Made by a program: the position numbers and the translations under genes. Of a stretch of 64,000 nt of DNA, positions 50,339 through 63,014 are shown in pieces; position 1 is the stretch's first letter, and every line of letters starts with the position of its first letter. The DNA is taken from contig NC_135559.1 of the NCBI RefSeq assembly GCF_964340395.1, positions 12,885,259 through 12,949,258 of the forward strand, given 5' to 3'. The notes under the pieces are model-generated. The model made no database searches. It was not told the origin of the DNA and was given only the letters and a program-made list of their open reading frames with translations. This stretch comes from Glandiceps talaboti. Taxonomy: Eukaryota > Hemichordata > Enteropneusta > Spengelidae.

Positions 50339-50636
50339 AAGGACAGCTATGTGACCCAAGATCAGCCGAGTTATGGCTTAAGAGTCCTTGGGCAAGATTT
50401 GAACCACGGTTATGCCCCAGTTAACGCAGCTCTATAATTGGAGACCTGGTAGGATAGAGGTTTCAATGTGAATGCTTTAATCCTATGTGTTCACAGAGGA
50501 AGCAATGGCATGTGTGCTTCCCGGGGAGTTGATGAATTATAAAGTGTCGCTGTGCCGTTATAGGTCCATAGCAGGGATAATGTGCACAGTGTTGGAACGC
50601 GCTAGATAAAAAACTAACAATTAGTAATATTATTAC
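50339..50636 (+). mobile_element. SINE copy 3, longer body, degraded head
   Basis: Shares CCTTGGGCAAGATT with copy 2 and the CAGCT.TATAATT.GAGACCTGGTAGGAT block with copy 1. It then has the common AATCCTATG, GTGCCGTTATAGG and tail blocks, ending AGTAATATTATTA. The tRNA boxes are not clear (a TTTGAACCACGG stretch is all that remains). Confidence 0.7.
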
Positions 50637-51035
50637 TCTGGTTGATTAAACTTACTACAACTTCAAAGAACCCCATCGAGCACTTGAGACCACGTGATAT
50701 TTGTGTGCCTGCATGATATAACGTTTTCTGATTGCTCACATCAACAAAGTGTAGCCATTCATCGGAACCCTCGTACACCAAACATACCAAGGACGTACAT
50801 GTATGTAATACAGGCTGTACATCTAGAATAGACAAATAGTATATCGTACACACAATCACATTTTGCCTGGTTTACTTAAACGGCATAAACTTTTACGAAA
50901 CATTCTGGAAGATAAAACTTTAAACTCACAGATGGACGATTTTGTCGCGTCAAAGGTACGCTACTTTAATTTGATGTTATGTCTTTTAATAAAACTGCTT
51001 TCGGATTGTTTGAAGCGTAACCTTGCTTATTCTAC

Positions 51036-51096
51036 ATACATACATACATACATACATACATACATACATACATACATACATACATACATACATACA
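51036..51096. repeat. (ACAT)n microsatellite
   Basis: Pure array of about 60 bases. Confidence 0.93.
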
Positions 51097-51898
51097 ATAC
51101 ACATCGCTGGGTTGTCAAGAGCTCTGACCGTATCAAATGATGTAGCGTGTTAATCTCATTAGAGACAACCTTTGACGACGAAAGAATTCACCATTAGTGG
51201 GTTTACTACACAATTACGACACTGTTTGCAGTTCACCATGTACACTTACAACGTAACATAGGTCGAACTAATCTGAACTCAAGGCTTGAAAAACACGTCC
51301 ATCAAATGAATCGTCTGTGTCAGCGGGCTATCTTTTTAAAAAATTAGAAAACTGTATTTAGTCGAATTGTCAATGAAAAACAAATCGAATTTCATAACAA
51401 ACAGGATAAAAGACTGCATAGGTCACAATTTCAATAAACTGAATACGGTAATTTAATGATATATTGCAAATATGCTCGCTACGAATAATTACCTAATATG
51501 CTTAACAGAAATAGTACGCCGCGGGAAATAACACATTGTATTCTACTGCGTTAAATTGGAAGTACTTGGTTTTGTACACCACGTAGTAAGCCAAGGAAAC
51601 AGCCGTTGGGCGGAAGATCATTACGTTGGGATTATGTACTCACGGTCTTACTTAAATTGTATAAGCAGTTCACGGAGAGGGCAGACCTTGGAATAGAAAT
51701 GGACTGGTAATATTGGCCATGATGAACGGTGTAAAAAGCTCTACTCAAGACCCCTCAGGTTCACCCATAGCTTATCAAAAACCCACGTTATATAAATCCA
51801 TCAATTTTGCAAATGATCATTAATATTCATAAGATGTTTGTTTATATTATCGAGTATCAATAGAATTTATGCACACATTTTTGAGATGTAGAATCCAC

Positions 51899-51900
51899 AG

Positions 51901-51933
<33 letters not shown>

Positions 51934-52114
51934 TACATACATACATACATACATACATACATACATACATACATACATACATACATACATACATGATACA
52001 TGCATGATACATACATACATACATACATACATACATACATACATACATACATACATACATACATACATACATACATGCATGATACATACATACATACATA
52101 CATACATACATACA

Positions 52115-52146
<32 letters not shown>

Positions 52147-52163
52147 GACAGACAGACAGACGG
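51899..52163. repeat. (ACAT)n with two GATACATGC interruptions
   Basis: Three long ACAT blocks separated by near-identical ATGATACATGCATGATAC-type breaks, then CAGA. The repeated break implies internal duplication. Confidence 0.93.
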
Positions 52164-53496
52164 ATCTACTGACAATGCTATGCCATTACGCCTCACTTCC
52201 TTCCAGCGTGTTATTCTTTTACAATTCATTTTTTGAATCACATCACATCATCGTGTCATGGGAAAGTTGACTGAGTGAGAAAGGGTGGTCTGAATGACGG
52301 AAGCGGACAGAGTGAAACGGAAATTAAAAGATATATAGAATTCAGTGAACGGTTTAATACAAGAGTGGGAACAGAATTATAGTTAATCGTAACACAATTA
52401 CATGAGTTATTTCCATGTATGGCACTGAGTCTTAATTCAACGGTGATATCGCATCAAAAACTATTCTCAAAGAAAATTATAATGTTTGATTTCTTTTTTT
52501 GTTCCCAGATCTAGAGAAAGTATGACCGAAAATAAGATCTCTTGGAAATGAAATGTTTACTCCAATAATAATTGTGTTAACGTGAAATGTGCAACTGAAA
52601 TAAGCTTTTTGAACCTTTGCTGTGACTTTGTTCACGAAAATTCTCAATTAACGTCAAGAAAAAAATAATGGTCATCATATCGTACAAATGTTTAAAATGA
52701 AGGTCAAAATGTTATCAAAAACACATTTTAGAATCCAATATGGCTGCCAAATGTTGCGTAATAATTCTATGTGAAAGTAATTGTCGATATCCGTGCAAAC
52801 AAAACGGTGAAACCCCAGATTTCTTTTTTTTCTTTTATTATCTTTTTCTCTCTCTCTCGTATAATTTCAAAAGGGTCAGAAGTAAGCTTCCATAAGAAAA
52901 AAGTTGGAGAGATTGTGAAAATTTTTATTTTTAATGAAATTTGTCCCAGAGCGCATTCTTCGCTATCTCGACATGCCATCTCGACATATATATATATATG
53001 TATATATATCATGGTCACTTTATTGTAATTAATGGCCATCGGCCCAAAATACAAAGAAAATTCACACATAATCTGATAAAATGTCTCAATCTCAGAAAAT
53101 ATCAGTTACTTCTTTTCTCAAAAGATAGTGTATGGTAAAGAAAAACAGCGAGTTTTTTTCGATTGTATCACTGTCTTCAGAATGTATGATTTCTATGAAC
53201 TTTGTATAGGATGGGGGAGAGAAGAAGTACCGTGGAATGTACTAACTTCTATATTTATTGAAAAATTTACATTTTAGTAGAAAATGAAATTTGTCCTCGA
53301 CCTTATGAAGGTCACAGAGAATACATACCCTATCATCACGGTCTATATTTTTTATTTCTCCTTCCCAATTCAATTTGAAGCCGATGTGCTGAACACCTAA
53401 AGCGTGCAACCATCATGCGATGCTTAATCTTAAACAAGTACTTTTCTCGATGTAATGACAGTTGAAAGTTTCTGTAATGCAAGAGTTTATCATAAG

Positions 53497-53500
<4 letters not shown>
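52164..53500. other. No gene seen
   Basis: Unique AT-rich sequence with overlapping short frames on both strands around 52770-53070 and no domain. Confidence 0.45.

Positions 53501-53589
<89 letters not shown>
53501..53589. repeat. (TA)n microsatellite
   Basis: About 88 bases of alternating TA. Confidence 0.95.
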
Positions 53590-53594
<5 letters not shown>

Positions 53595-53735
53595 GTGGTG
53601 GTTATTCACTAGACAATACAATATGCTAGTGAAAGAGCTGTAGAACTACTGTACGCACACTAGTCGTGGAAAATAGTATGTTGATATGTTCTTACCCGAA
53701 AAACCAACACCGAACTTCTAAGCACTATACTTTAA

Positions 53736-54028
53736 AGTGGCCATATGTATGAGGATTGGGCATTTAGCTTAGATTTTCATTTTATTTTCAATTTAACGAT
53801 TTTTATCCAGTAATAAGACATGCATTGCAAAACAGGTACAAAGTTTGATATTGTACGTACAACAAATGTTTTTACATTTATCAATATTTTGCAATATATT
53901 GAGTTACAAACAAGGACTTGGCATATAGTGTTGCACACTGATATTTTCACGTAGGAGGCTTTGATAAAATTGTTTTATAAATTAAAAATCTCCAAAATAA
54001 ATACCCAATCCTCATCCATATGGGTACT
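53736..54028. mobile_element. TTAA MITE, copy 3 (293 bp, both ends intact)
   Basis: The left end AGTGGCCATATGTATGAGGA and the inverted right end AGTACCCATATGGATGAGGA match, each flanked outside by TTAA (53732-53735, 54029-54032). The core TATTGTACGTACAA is shared with copy 2. This is the best defined member of the family. Confidence 0.72.
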
Positions 54029-54559
54029 TTAATTTATGAAAGAGGGTGTGGCTATACTATACTCTTCTACCTCGCATGGTTTGTTACATACAGGGTTGTT
54101 CTTGAACGCGACTGCTATTGACATTGGCTGTTTTGAAACTTGAACTGGTTAACACACAATGCGTGCTTTACCAACGTCAATTGTGACATTACGAGAGAGG
54201 AAACAGTAGAGACATTGGTTACCAAAGCCTTGATGAAAGGGTGAACATACCGAGGACATTATTTACAGACAAAGTGTGAAACTATTCCCCAGACAATGTT
54301 CTCACCTTGGCCTTAAGAGGACCGCTCCCTAATGAAAACAAAACTGTTCCAGTGAAAATTCAAGGACTTTCAACTTGAAAAATAAACAAACAATGTCTAT
54401 GTCCTCTCGTCGCACGAATTGGAAAGGACAAGGTCATGGCGAACACCTTACTACTAACTGACTTTATTTGGTTTTTATTCATTGACCGGATTAAAAGGTA
54501 CCAGATGTGAGGAAATTTTCCCACAAAGCGATGGTTCCATCATGATCTGTGTGTTATGT

Positions 54560-54760
<201 letters not shown>

Positions 54761-55046
54761 GACATATAGATACAGATATAGGATATGGATGTACAACTAT
54801 GTTGGTTTTACTTAATATGTTTAAAGGCAATTAACCATGTTATAACCTATGACTCTCAATTCGGGAGTATACAGCACATCTATACATGTATCTCTAGTGG
54901 GTGAGAATAGTAACACCAAGACAAATCTCTGGCTTAATTCATGTGATACTTATTTGATATACCAGAATACTTCTGTAGTCACAGTATATTGGCACGAATT
55001 GTTATAAAATGGTCTACATTGTGAATGATGTTAGAAACCTATCATA

Positions 55047-55308
55047 CACACACACATACATACATACATACATACATACATACATACATACATACATACA
55101 TACATACATACATACATACTTACATACATACATACATACACACATACATACATACATACGTACGTACATACGTACATACACACACACACAGACATACATA
55201 CATACATACATACATACATACGTACGTACGTACGTACGTACGCACGCACGCACGTACGTACGTACATACATACATACATACATACATACATACATACATA
55301 CATCCATC

Positions 55309-55351
<43 letters not shown>

Positions 55352-55360
55352 CCATCCATC

Positions 55361-55406
<46 letters not shown>

Positions 55407-55541
55407 TACATACATACATACATACATACATACATACATACATACATACATACATACATACATACATACATACATACATACATACATACATACATACATA
55501 CATACATACATACATACATACATACATACATACATACATAC
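55047..55541. repeat. (ACAT)/(ACGT)/(AC)/(CATC) compound array, about 495 bp
   Basis: The longest simple repeat in the window. ACGT and ACGC variants occupy about 55158-55264. Two CATCCATC blocks with AC runs follow, then a long pure ACAT end. The ORFs of 170-200 codons on both strands are artefacts. Confidence 0.95.
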
Positions 55542-57900
55542 CAATCGTCACCCAGTTCCATATTTTGTGATGACACGAAGTAGAAATGAAACAATCTGTT
55601 AACCCGATCACGATTTTTTCTATGGTAACACAGTAAAAATTATTTTCCGATAGCACTAATTAATCGCCCCTATGACGTACACACGTTTATGAATTTTAAA
55701 TAGTCATATGTAGAATATACAAATAAATGTTATTTTGTATGACGTATTGTGACATAACGGTTAATGGCGGTTATTATCCGATTTATATTCCTAAAATAGC
55801 GTCGTGTAAGCTTATACGACGTAAGGCACAGGGTTGTAACAAATGCTGGTACATGTCTTTTTTATGTGTAATTGCATCAACTACACTTTTACGAAAGTGC
55901 CACGCGACAGGAAATGGTACACGTTTCAACGGAAACATTTTCCCGCCAAAACTGTGGATCACGAACGTATAAATTTTCCGAAAAAAAATATCATACGCTA
56001 TATTCTTCCAACAAATCAGAATACCCCCCCCCCCAAAAAAAAAAAAAAAAATTAACAAAAAAAATTGTTTTTTCGATGAATTATGCGATTCCCCTTAGCA
56101 CGGGGTATTTTGTGTTAAGATGGCGCCCAAGGTACCTGCCGTTAGAGCAAGGACGTAATTTCAATATTCTTCCATTAGAATGTCAACTTGAATTAATAAA
56201 CAGGTACTAATATAGCTACTAATAATAGGTGCATTAATGGACACAGACAATGCACTCAAACTTCTGTAGGTTTAGAAATCAATGTCTTTTATTCGGGGTC
56301 CGTATCAAATACGTGAATTAGAAGGTACGTACTTAGTGGGTGTAAAAGCTCTTAATGCTAATGTAATGTTCTTTTTCGTGGATAAAATACATTTATTGAT
56401 TGGTGTCTTCTGAAAATTATATTAAAAGAGCCAGAAACGAAGGCCATCGCAGGTGTAAACAAACGATAAACAATTTTTTTTAGTAAAACACGTAATCACA
56501 TAATTGGAAGTTGAAAGGATAATACAGAAAAGTATTTGTAGATTTACAGACAGAAATTCGATAATACACGTCATTTACATATGTTTTCAGCTGTTAGTAC
56601 AAGAAATTAATCGAATGTTGTATCCACTCATAATACACTTGAATCTGTTATGTCTACAAATTGTAAATACGGATTACGACTGGATTAATTTATCCGGGGA
56701 AATGTTTTGTTGGTTGCAGTGCGTCATAAAAACAACACTGTTTGTGCTAATAGTGAAAACTAGGTTGTTAAAAGTATATCCTTGCCTAAGCCCTGTGATA
56801 AAACACGAAAGCTTACAGCAAAAACTCCCACCAGTGACATTTCAACAAACCACATTTGCAAAACATTGTTTCTTGACGTATAAATAACAACTTTGAATTT
56901 AATAGCAATTACATAAATTCAATATTTTTATCGACATTGGCGCGAAAACGCTTCGTTTTTTGAAGGCGTTAAACTGCAAGAAAGCCTTGCAGTTCTAAGC
57001 AATACTTCCCGCGATAGCGAACCAGAAGTACAAAACCACAAATTAATAATAATATCACATTTCAAAATATCACTGAACTGTCAAAATATATACAATCCTA
57101 TCGATCCCAAATGTGAACATAAAGAAAACAATAAATATCAACTTGAAATGGCGGCAAACCTCGGCAGACGACTGTCCCTAAATTCCCGCCTAAGTAGAAA
57201 TACGGCATGTTCATTGCCTTCCACATCAGCTATCGAGATAATTGAAACATCGACGCTGAATGATGCGGCGTGTGTAATAAATAGATTGAATATCCCCCAT
57301 TGACGCATTCGACGAGGACTGGATGAATGAAACTTCTTTTTGAAAAAAAAAATTCCGACTTGAGTGAAACGACAGAATAGCTGAATATCAATCAGCCAGC
57401 CTGTTTCTTCTTGATCGTGGCATTAATATGTGCGAGTAGTAATATAAAGAAATATTGAAAGTGTGATTGATAGTCCTTCGCTCTCCAGTAGAGTTGTCAG
57501 CCATACATCAAATGCTATCTTTACGCTACAGAAAGGAATGTCATTATGTTCTAACAATAGCACTGCATCAGTAAATTGTAAATGCGTATGGTAAGTTGTA
57601 TATATATGCACGAATATCTTCGCTTCTACTTCGTCAAGTCAATTCAATTCAATTATATTCCTTGTAAATTGTTGTATAAAAATCGAAGGTCGGCGAGCAC
57701 CAAGTCGTAAAACTCCCATCTCTATTATTACACCGCCCTTGAGAAGATGTAATTGTAAGATCTTCGTTAACAATACTTTCTTTGAGTCTGAGAGCTGTTC
57801 CCTTTTCCGTGACAGTCATACATCTACTTACTTAGACTTCTGTAAATGTTGGATGCGAAGATATTTTAAGAGCACTTTTTTGTCGGCAAATACGACGCTT
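55542..57900. other. No gene seen; includes gene C 3' flank
   Basis: C/A junction at 56026-56051. The 127-codon frame at 56504-56887 has no recognisable domain. No clear polyadenylation signal for gene C. Confidence 0.4.
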
Positions 57901-58377
57901 TCATCCTCCCGCCACTATCTTCGATTCTTGTTCTAAAATTCTGAAACATGTTGCTAGTGTTCGTGCCATTTTATCGGCTCTCTTCCTGTTGCTGCACAAG
58001 AACACATCGCAGCGTAGTAGTTCATCGTTCCAACACGTGAAAGCAAAAACCTTCGGAGCCGCCGCTGACGTGCAGTATCCGATGTCTTTTACAGAAATTC
58101 TATAAGTGTTCCCCGACTTGCATGGCTGTACTTCAACCTCTAGTCCCGGTTGGTCGATGATAACAGAACATTTTTTGCAATTTACGTCCCCAAATCTGTA
58201 GGCGACCCACAGTTCATGCGCTACGTAGGACACAATAGAGGGATCCACAATTGGGCCTTCGATATCAGCACTGCCTAAATACTTGCAATGATGAACTTTC
58301 ACCGCAAGCGGCTTCAAACTCACGTCTTTCCCCTTGCCGCGTTTGAAGACTCTTCTTAGCTTTGCGAACGTCATCAT
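57901..58377 (-). CDS. Gene C: PTB/PID-domain adaptor, FAM43/PID1-like
   Basis: A single-exon frame of 158 residues runs from ATG 58377 to TGA 57901. A basic N-terminus (AKLRRVFKRGKGK) precedes a PTB fold at about 24-150. Landmarks are KYLGS at 32-36, the ELW helix end at 55-57, and YCTSAAAPKVFAF at 101-113, which parallels the YC-x-AD...P-x-VFAW block of FAM43 and PID1. A C-terminal helix (ADKMARTLATCFRILEQ) follows. PTB domains bind NPxY-type peptides or phosphoinositides in receptor signalling and trafficking. The protein is shorter than vertebrate FAM43 proteins, which have long C-terminal extensions. FAM43 genes are also intronless in vertebrates. The family is fairly sure; the exact orthologue is not. 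Confidence 0.82.
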   Translation of the reverse strand: MMTFAKLRRVFKRGKGKDVSLKPLAVKVHHCKYLGSADIEGPIVDPSIVSYVAHELWVAYRFGDVNCKKCSVIIDQPGLEVEVQPCKSGNTYRISVKDIGYCTSAAAPKVFAFTCWNDELLRCDVFLCSNRKRADKMARTLATCFRILEQESKIVAGG

Positions 58378-58497
58378 CCTATATAATTTTTGGCGAAATT
58401 ATCAAAGTTCCGATAATATTGTCACACAATTTTAAAAATTGAAAGCGTTGGCTATCACAGCACCAGCTGCTCTCTTGTTGCATCCGCTTCGAGTTGT

Positions 58498-58525
58498 GTG
58501 TTTTATATCGCCCGCTCCCCTGTTC
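58498..58525 (-). promoter_or_regulatory. Gene C promoter: TATA box with GC-rich upstream element
   Basis: Reading the minus strand, GGGGAGCGGGCG is followed directly by ATATAAAA. The TATA element ends about 124 bases before the ATG, which would place the start of transcription near 58470-58475 and give a 5' UTR of about 95 bases. Pattern match only. Confidence 0.5.
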
Positions 58526-61500
58526 TCTCAAGTCCCTTCGCTATTGTTGTAGGACATGGAAGGTAGAAGTTCAAATACAAATGAAGTTCAGCGTGGATGG
58601 CCTCGACCCATGGTGACCGTTTTTTTTCAGTTGTTGTTCTACGGTAGCCTTGAGTAGTGATGAGAGTGGGAAACGATTGTCACTAAACAGTCCGTACTAC
58701 ACGCTACTACAATGAATGTGTGTGAGTTCATCGGTTGACATGCAAATGATGTATTGAAGTATGTCCCTGAAATCGATGAAACGTAATTTGACGTCATGAA
58801 TCGTGAACTTTGACCCCGCCATTCGCTATATGCATCGCGTTTCTACAATGTCTGTTAAATCGTAAGGTGATTTAGAATGATGTTCGCACGACATCTGCTC
58901 TCACCTTTATTATGACAATTTTTGAGGTCAGAAAAATTGCAAGATTTTGACGATAATCTAGATTTCGATGTAGGCTAAACAATAAAAACGCGGTCGTGGC
59001 ATTATTTTCCTCTCAGAATGAGAAATTGTATGATTACTGGGATCAAGAATATTTCTCTAAGAATTTCTAATATATCTGCCAAATGGTTAGATTTTGAAAT
59101 TATACATTATTTGAAAATGTGTAAATAGCACACAGCAAAATGATACCCAAACGCATAAGGACTTCTATCACAAGCGCATGCGTACTTGGTAGATATTTTG
59201 GGGGAAGCATTTAGGAGTTGACATTGGGGGATTACAAGTCAATTACAGGTCAATTTTGGAGCATTGAAAGATAATTATAATACAAGGGCAGTTATCCAGA
59301 TCACTGGAGACAGCTACTCTAGAATTGTGAACCGAAAGGACAGCTTATATGCTTGTCGAAATCGCTCGGATGCCAGGAGGGGGAAACGTCACTATCTTAG
59401 TCTACACCGTATCCGACATTTGATGTCAAGTCACCAAATGTCACTCTAATTCTTTTCAGTGAACATTTGAAATAGAGAATTCCTTGTGAGGCTTGTAGCT
59501 GGATTTTTGTTTGTAGGAATTGAGTGATTACTCGCATCTGTTTTCTTCTGGTTTTAGAGTCACAGCGTATCTGAAAGGACGTAGTTCAGAGCAACACTGA
59601 CAAGAAGCACATCCGGGAAACACGCACACGTCTACAGAATCGTGTCCATTTGTACAAACACAAACACACACACACACACACACACTCACTCACTCACTCA
59701 CAAACATACACTACACCACCACCACCACCACCACCACCACCACCACCACCATCATCAACAACTTTAACAACAACAACAACAATAAACAAAACAATACACC
59801 AAACAAAAACAAAGAAAAAGAACAAGTAAGACAGACTAAATTTGAAACAAAAATGTAAACCGGAGGAATTTTGTATATATAATGATTTTACATAGAGAGT
59901 GTTTTGATAGGTAAATAATCACGTGTATACATTCAAGGCTACTTAGGACTGCAATAAGATAATTAAACCAAATGCAATGCGTGTGTTTTGCCTACAGTAG
60001 ATTTCAATACAAATGTACCTTCCTGTTGGCATGGGAACAAGCATATTCTAATGATCATCATCTGAATTAATATTCCAAGCCATCAGATAATCACGCCTTT
60101 GCTTCATTTCGGTTAAATGATCCAACACAACATAATCGTGAAAAGACGATTGACACTATCACCATTTGTTTCTCATTGTGGTTTTTTTTTTACATGACAG
60201 AAAGAAAATTTATATATATGTAACTGGAGTATCCTTAGTCACTTTGGCACATATGGTGCCGGATATGTATTGAATTATATCACATATTTTGTGAAACAGT
60301 ATATCAATAACATACATTCATTTATTTGACACATACGATGGCTTTCCCTGATAAAAAACGTATGGTACAGGATATAACACCTACTATTATTCACTGTGTG
60401 GAAAGATAAAACACGACCTTGGACGACGTGGAAATACTTCCCAAAATGTTGAATAAGTCGGATACCCTTGTTATAGCATTTGTGTAGGTATTACTGCAGC
60501 TAAAGTATATATTTGCCAAACATTTTGAGTTGAGCTCCAGTCTTACACTTTCAGCAGAAGTTCAGGCGGACCTTTCGAATCAATCGCGCCCTCTGTAGTC
60601 AGGACAGCAGAACACAAATTTACGAGTTTGTCAAGTTTCTGTCGATAGCATTTCGAAATATACCAGTAACCGCGACTGCGCCAAAAGGATGAGGACATTT
60701 GGTTTGAAAAAAATATCTTTGTCATCATCAAGATTTTTCAGAAGTTGTCATTGGTAGACGTTTGACATTATGACGTCATAGAAGGTATGCAGTTTTTTTT
60801 TTTTAATTTGCGTATTACCTTTAGATAAATAGTCATGAATATTCAGTGTGCATCTAATACATACGTCCGTCTGTTAATACCCATGATGCAACGATGGATC
60901 GTTTTGAGAACAAAAGAGGCGAAAGAGAGTTTCAATTTGGTGTTTTTGGCAATCGCGCGAAATCTATGTGAAATCATGAAATGGTTCTCCAGAACCCAAA
61001 GTTTATTAAATACATCTATTTTCCGGAGTGGCACTCTCCTTTAGCTAAATCTCTCACTACTATGTTTATGATAACAATACCTTTCTGTGTAATAAATGAC
61101 AAATGGCGAAACCTTATCCTTGTAAGTCTAGCCAGATTATGTTTTTTCTCTGACGCACAAAAAAAAATAACAACCTGAATAAGTGCTGCTGTAAAGAGAC
61201 AATAGGGACACAACGATGATTTAGGCAAAAATATATATAAAAAAATATTTGTTTCCGATAATATGACTTCAGCAAATAGAGTGAAAATAGGGTCAGAATT
61301 TTATTTTATTTTACTGTAAATTTTCAAAACATTACTTCAATCCCAAGATACTCATCGGTCTCAATACTTCTGTGAGAGTTTGATGAGAAGTGTAAAAGAA
61401 GTAAATGAAGACAATTATAAGTTAAGTAGACGAACATGTTATGGAGACTGTACTGTTATAGTCGAAAAAGACCTGGTTTCTCGCTGGAATATGATTGTAA

Positions 61501-61899
61501 AAAAACAAGTGACCACAGATGAGGCAAGTGTATGAAGGTGTAAACGGAAATAGAACTAAATTTACCAATTTACCTTATTTTTGCATTGCAAGAAAATATT
61601 GAGGGTTAAGGGCTTAAACTAAGTCCGTCGGGTTATCGGAAAGACGCCATTTTTTTTATTTGGCCTAAAGAGATATTTAATTTGGAACGAGTGTTTGGAC
61701 AAAATATATATCTATCATCCTTCTTAAATCATATATCACGATTCGATAATCTACAACCTTTGGGAAAATATCATCATCATGGTACCTTCTTTAGGTTTCC
61801 GATTTCGTTCGCTTCTCTTGATTTAGCAGGAAATCAATCATTCTCCGTGTGAGTGAATAGACTTGGGGGAAAACGTTTCGTCATGACTTACATGTTCTC
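58526..61899. other. Intergenic, no gene recognised
   Basis: Gene C upstream flank, then unique AT-rich DNA and the mixed CA/CAC tract. Short frames at 59264 and 60835-61228 lack support. Confidence 0.45.
59666..59790. repeat. (CA)n, (CACT)n, (CAC)n, (CAA)n mixed tract
   Basis: Four short arrays in succession, all purine-poor on the plus strand. Confidence 0.9.
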
Positions 61900-62232
61900 T
61901 TATGACACTATAAGCACCATCAAAACTTTATCACCAAAGGAATAAAACATCTCCAATGTACAATCGCCAGAAAGGCCTCCATGGACTTGGATATCTTCCA
62001 GGTCACTAGTGGGATCACTAAGGAACGACGGCTGCATAGTGTTCGTGACGTTAGTGTATGTTGAGATAAGAACGTGATGACACGACGGGTACATCGCCTT
62101 GCAGACCCAGTTGGGTCGTTTTCTTGTTCGCCACGGGACTAACGAGCATTCCCTCTCATGTTCCATAGCATCGAACACGTGAATACGTCGAATTGTGATG
62201 ATATACACGTACGATGCCAAGTTATGATACAT
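61900..62232 (-). CDS. Uncertain ORF, 110 residues from first ATG
   Basis: The frame is open on the minus strand upstream to about 62289, but the first ATG is at 62232. Its codons look less AT-biased than surrounding DNA (many C/G-ending codons, several CpG-containing), which hints at past or present coding. No domain, signal peptide or splice partner was recognised. It could be an exon remnant or chance. Confidence 0.2.
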   Translation of the reverse strand: MYHNLASYVYIITIRRIHVFDAMEHERECSLVPWRTRKRPNWVCKAMYPSCHHVLISTYTNVTNTMQPSFLSDPTSDLEDIQVHGGLSGDCTLEMFYSFGDKVLMVLIVS

Positions 62233-62825
62233 TCTTACGAAGGCGAAGTAGCTAATTTGTAATTCAACTCTTTCAGTACTTTTATCCAATTAGATTAATT
62301 ACAAACTATACTTTTGTTTTTCTACTTGGAAACGCAACGTCTACACATCATGTAAACATTGAACAATTTGACTTTAGATTTGGTAAAAAAAATTATTTTC
62401 CGCGCGGACCCGAAAACGAAATTTGGAGACAGAAGTGGCTCTGCTGATAACTGACACGGAGTACGCCCTTTGTGGCACTCACACACCACGTCTTCAATTT
62501 ATCAACAGATAATTCGATATATTATTAAGAAAATGAATATCTTACATACAGTATACATGAACAATTGAACTTGTACCATCTTGCATGATTTTCTGACAAC
62601 TGTAAAAGTAAACCATAGTTGTTTTTTTATAATCACCCTATGATATACCTTATAAATTGTATCGAAATTATTACTTTAATGGTTGTTGGCGGAGGTTGGG
62701 ATTGGAATTAAAGAGCTAGCATTTTACTAAATGGTCATTTTCCAACTCAGTAGTTCCGACGTAAATCATCTTAAACAGTGTCCACATAGCTTGAATATCT
62801 ATCTCTAATGTTTATGAAATTATAC

Positions 62826-63014
62826 GATGTATGTATGTATGTATGTATGTATGTATGTATGTATGTATGTATGTATGTATGTATGTATGTATGTATGTAT
62901 GTATGTATTATGTATGTATGTATGTAATGTGTATGTATGTATGTATGTATGTATGTATGTATGTATGTATGTATGTATGTATGTATGTATGTATGTATGT
63001 ATGTATGTATGTAT
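62826..63014. repeat. (GTAT)n microsatellite
   Basis: Nearly 190 bases with two small phase shifts near 62910 and 62928. Confidence 0.95.

Noticed and set aside
55009-55656. Several frames of 176-197 codons on both strands
   Set aside because: Products of the ACAT compound array.
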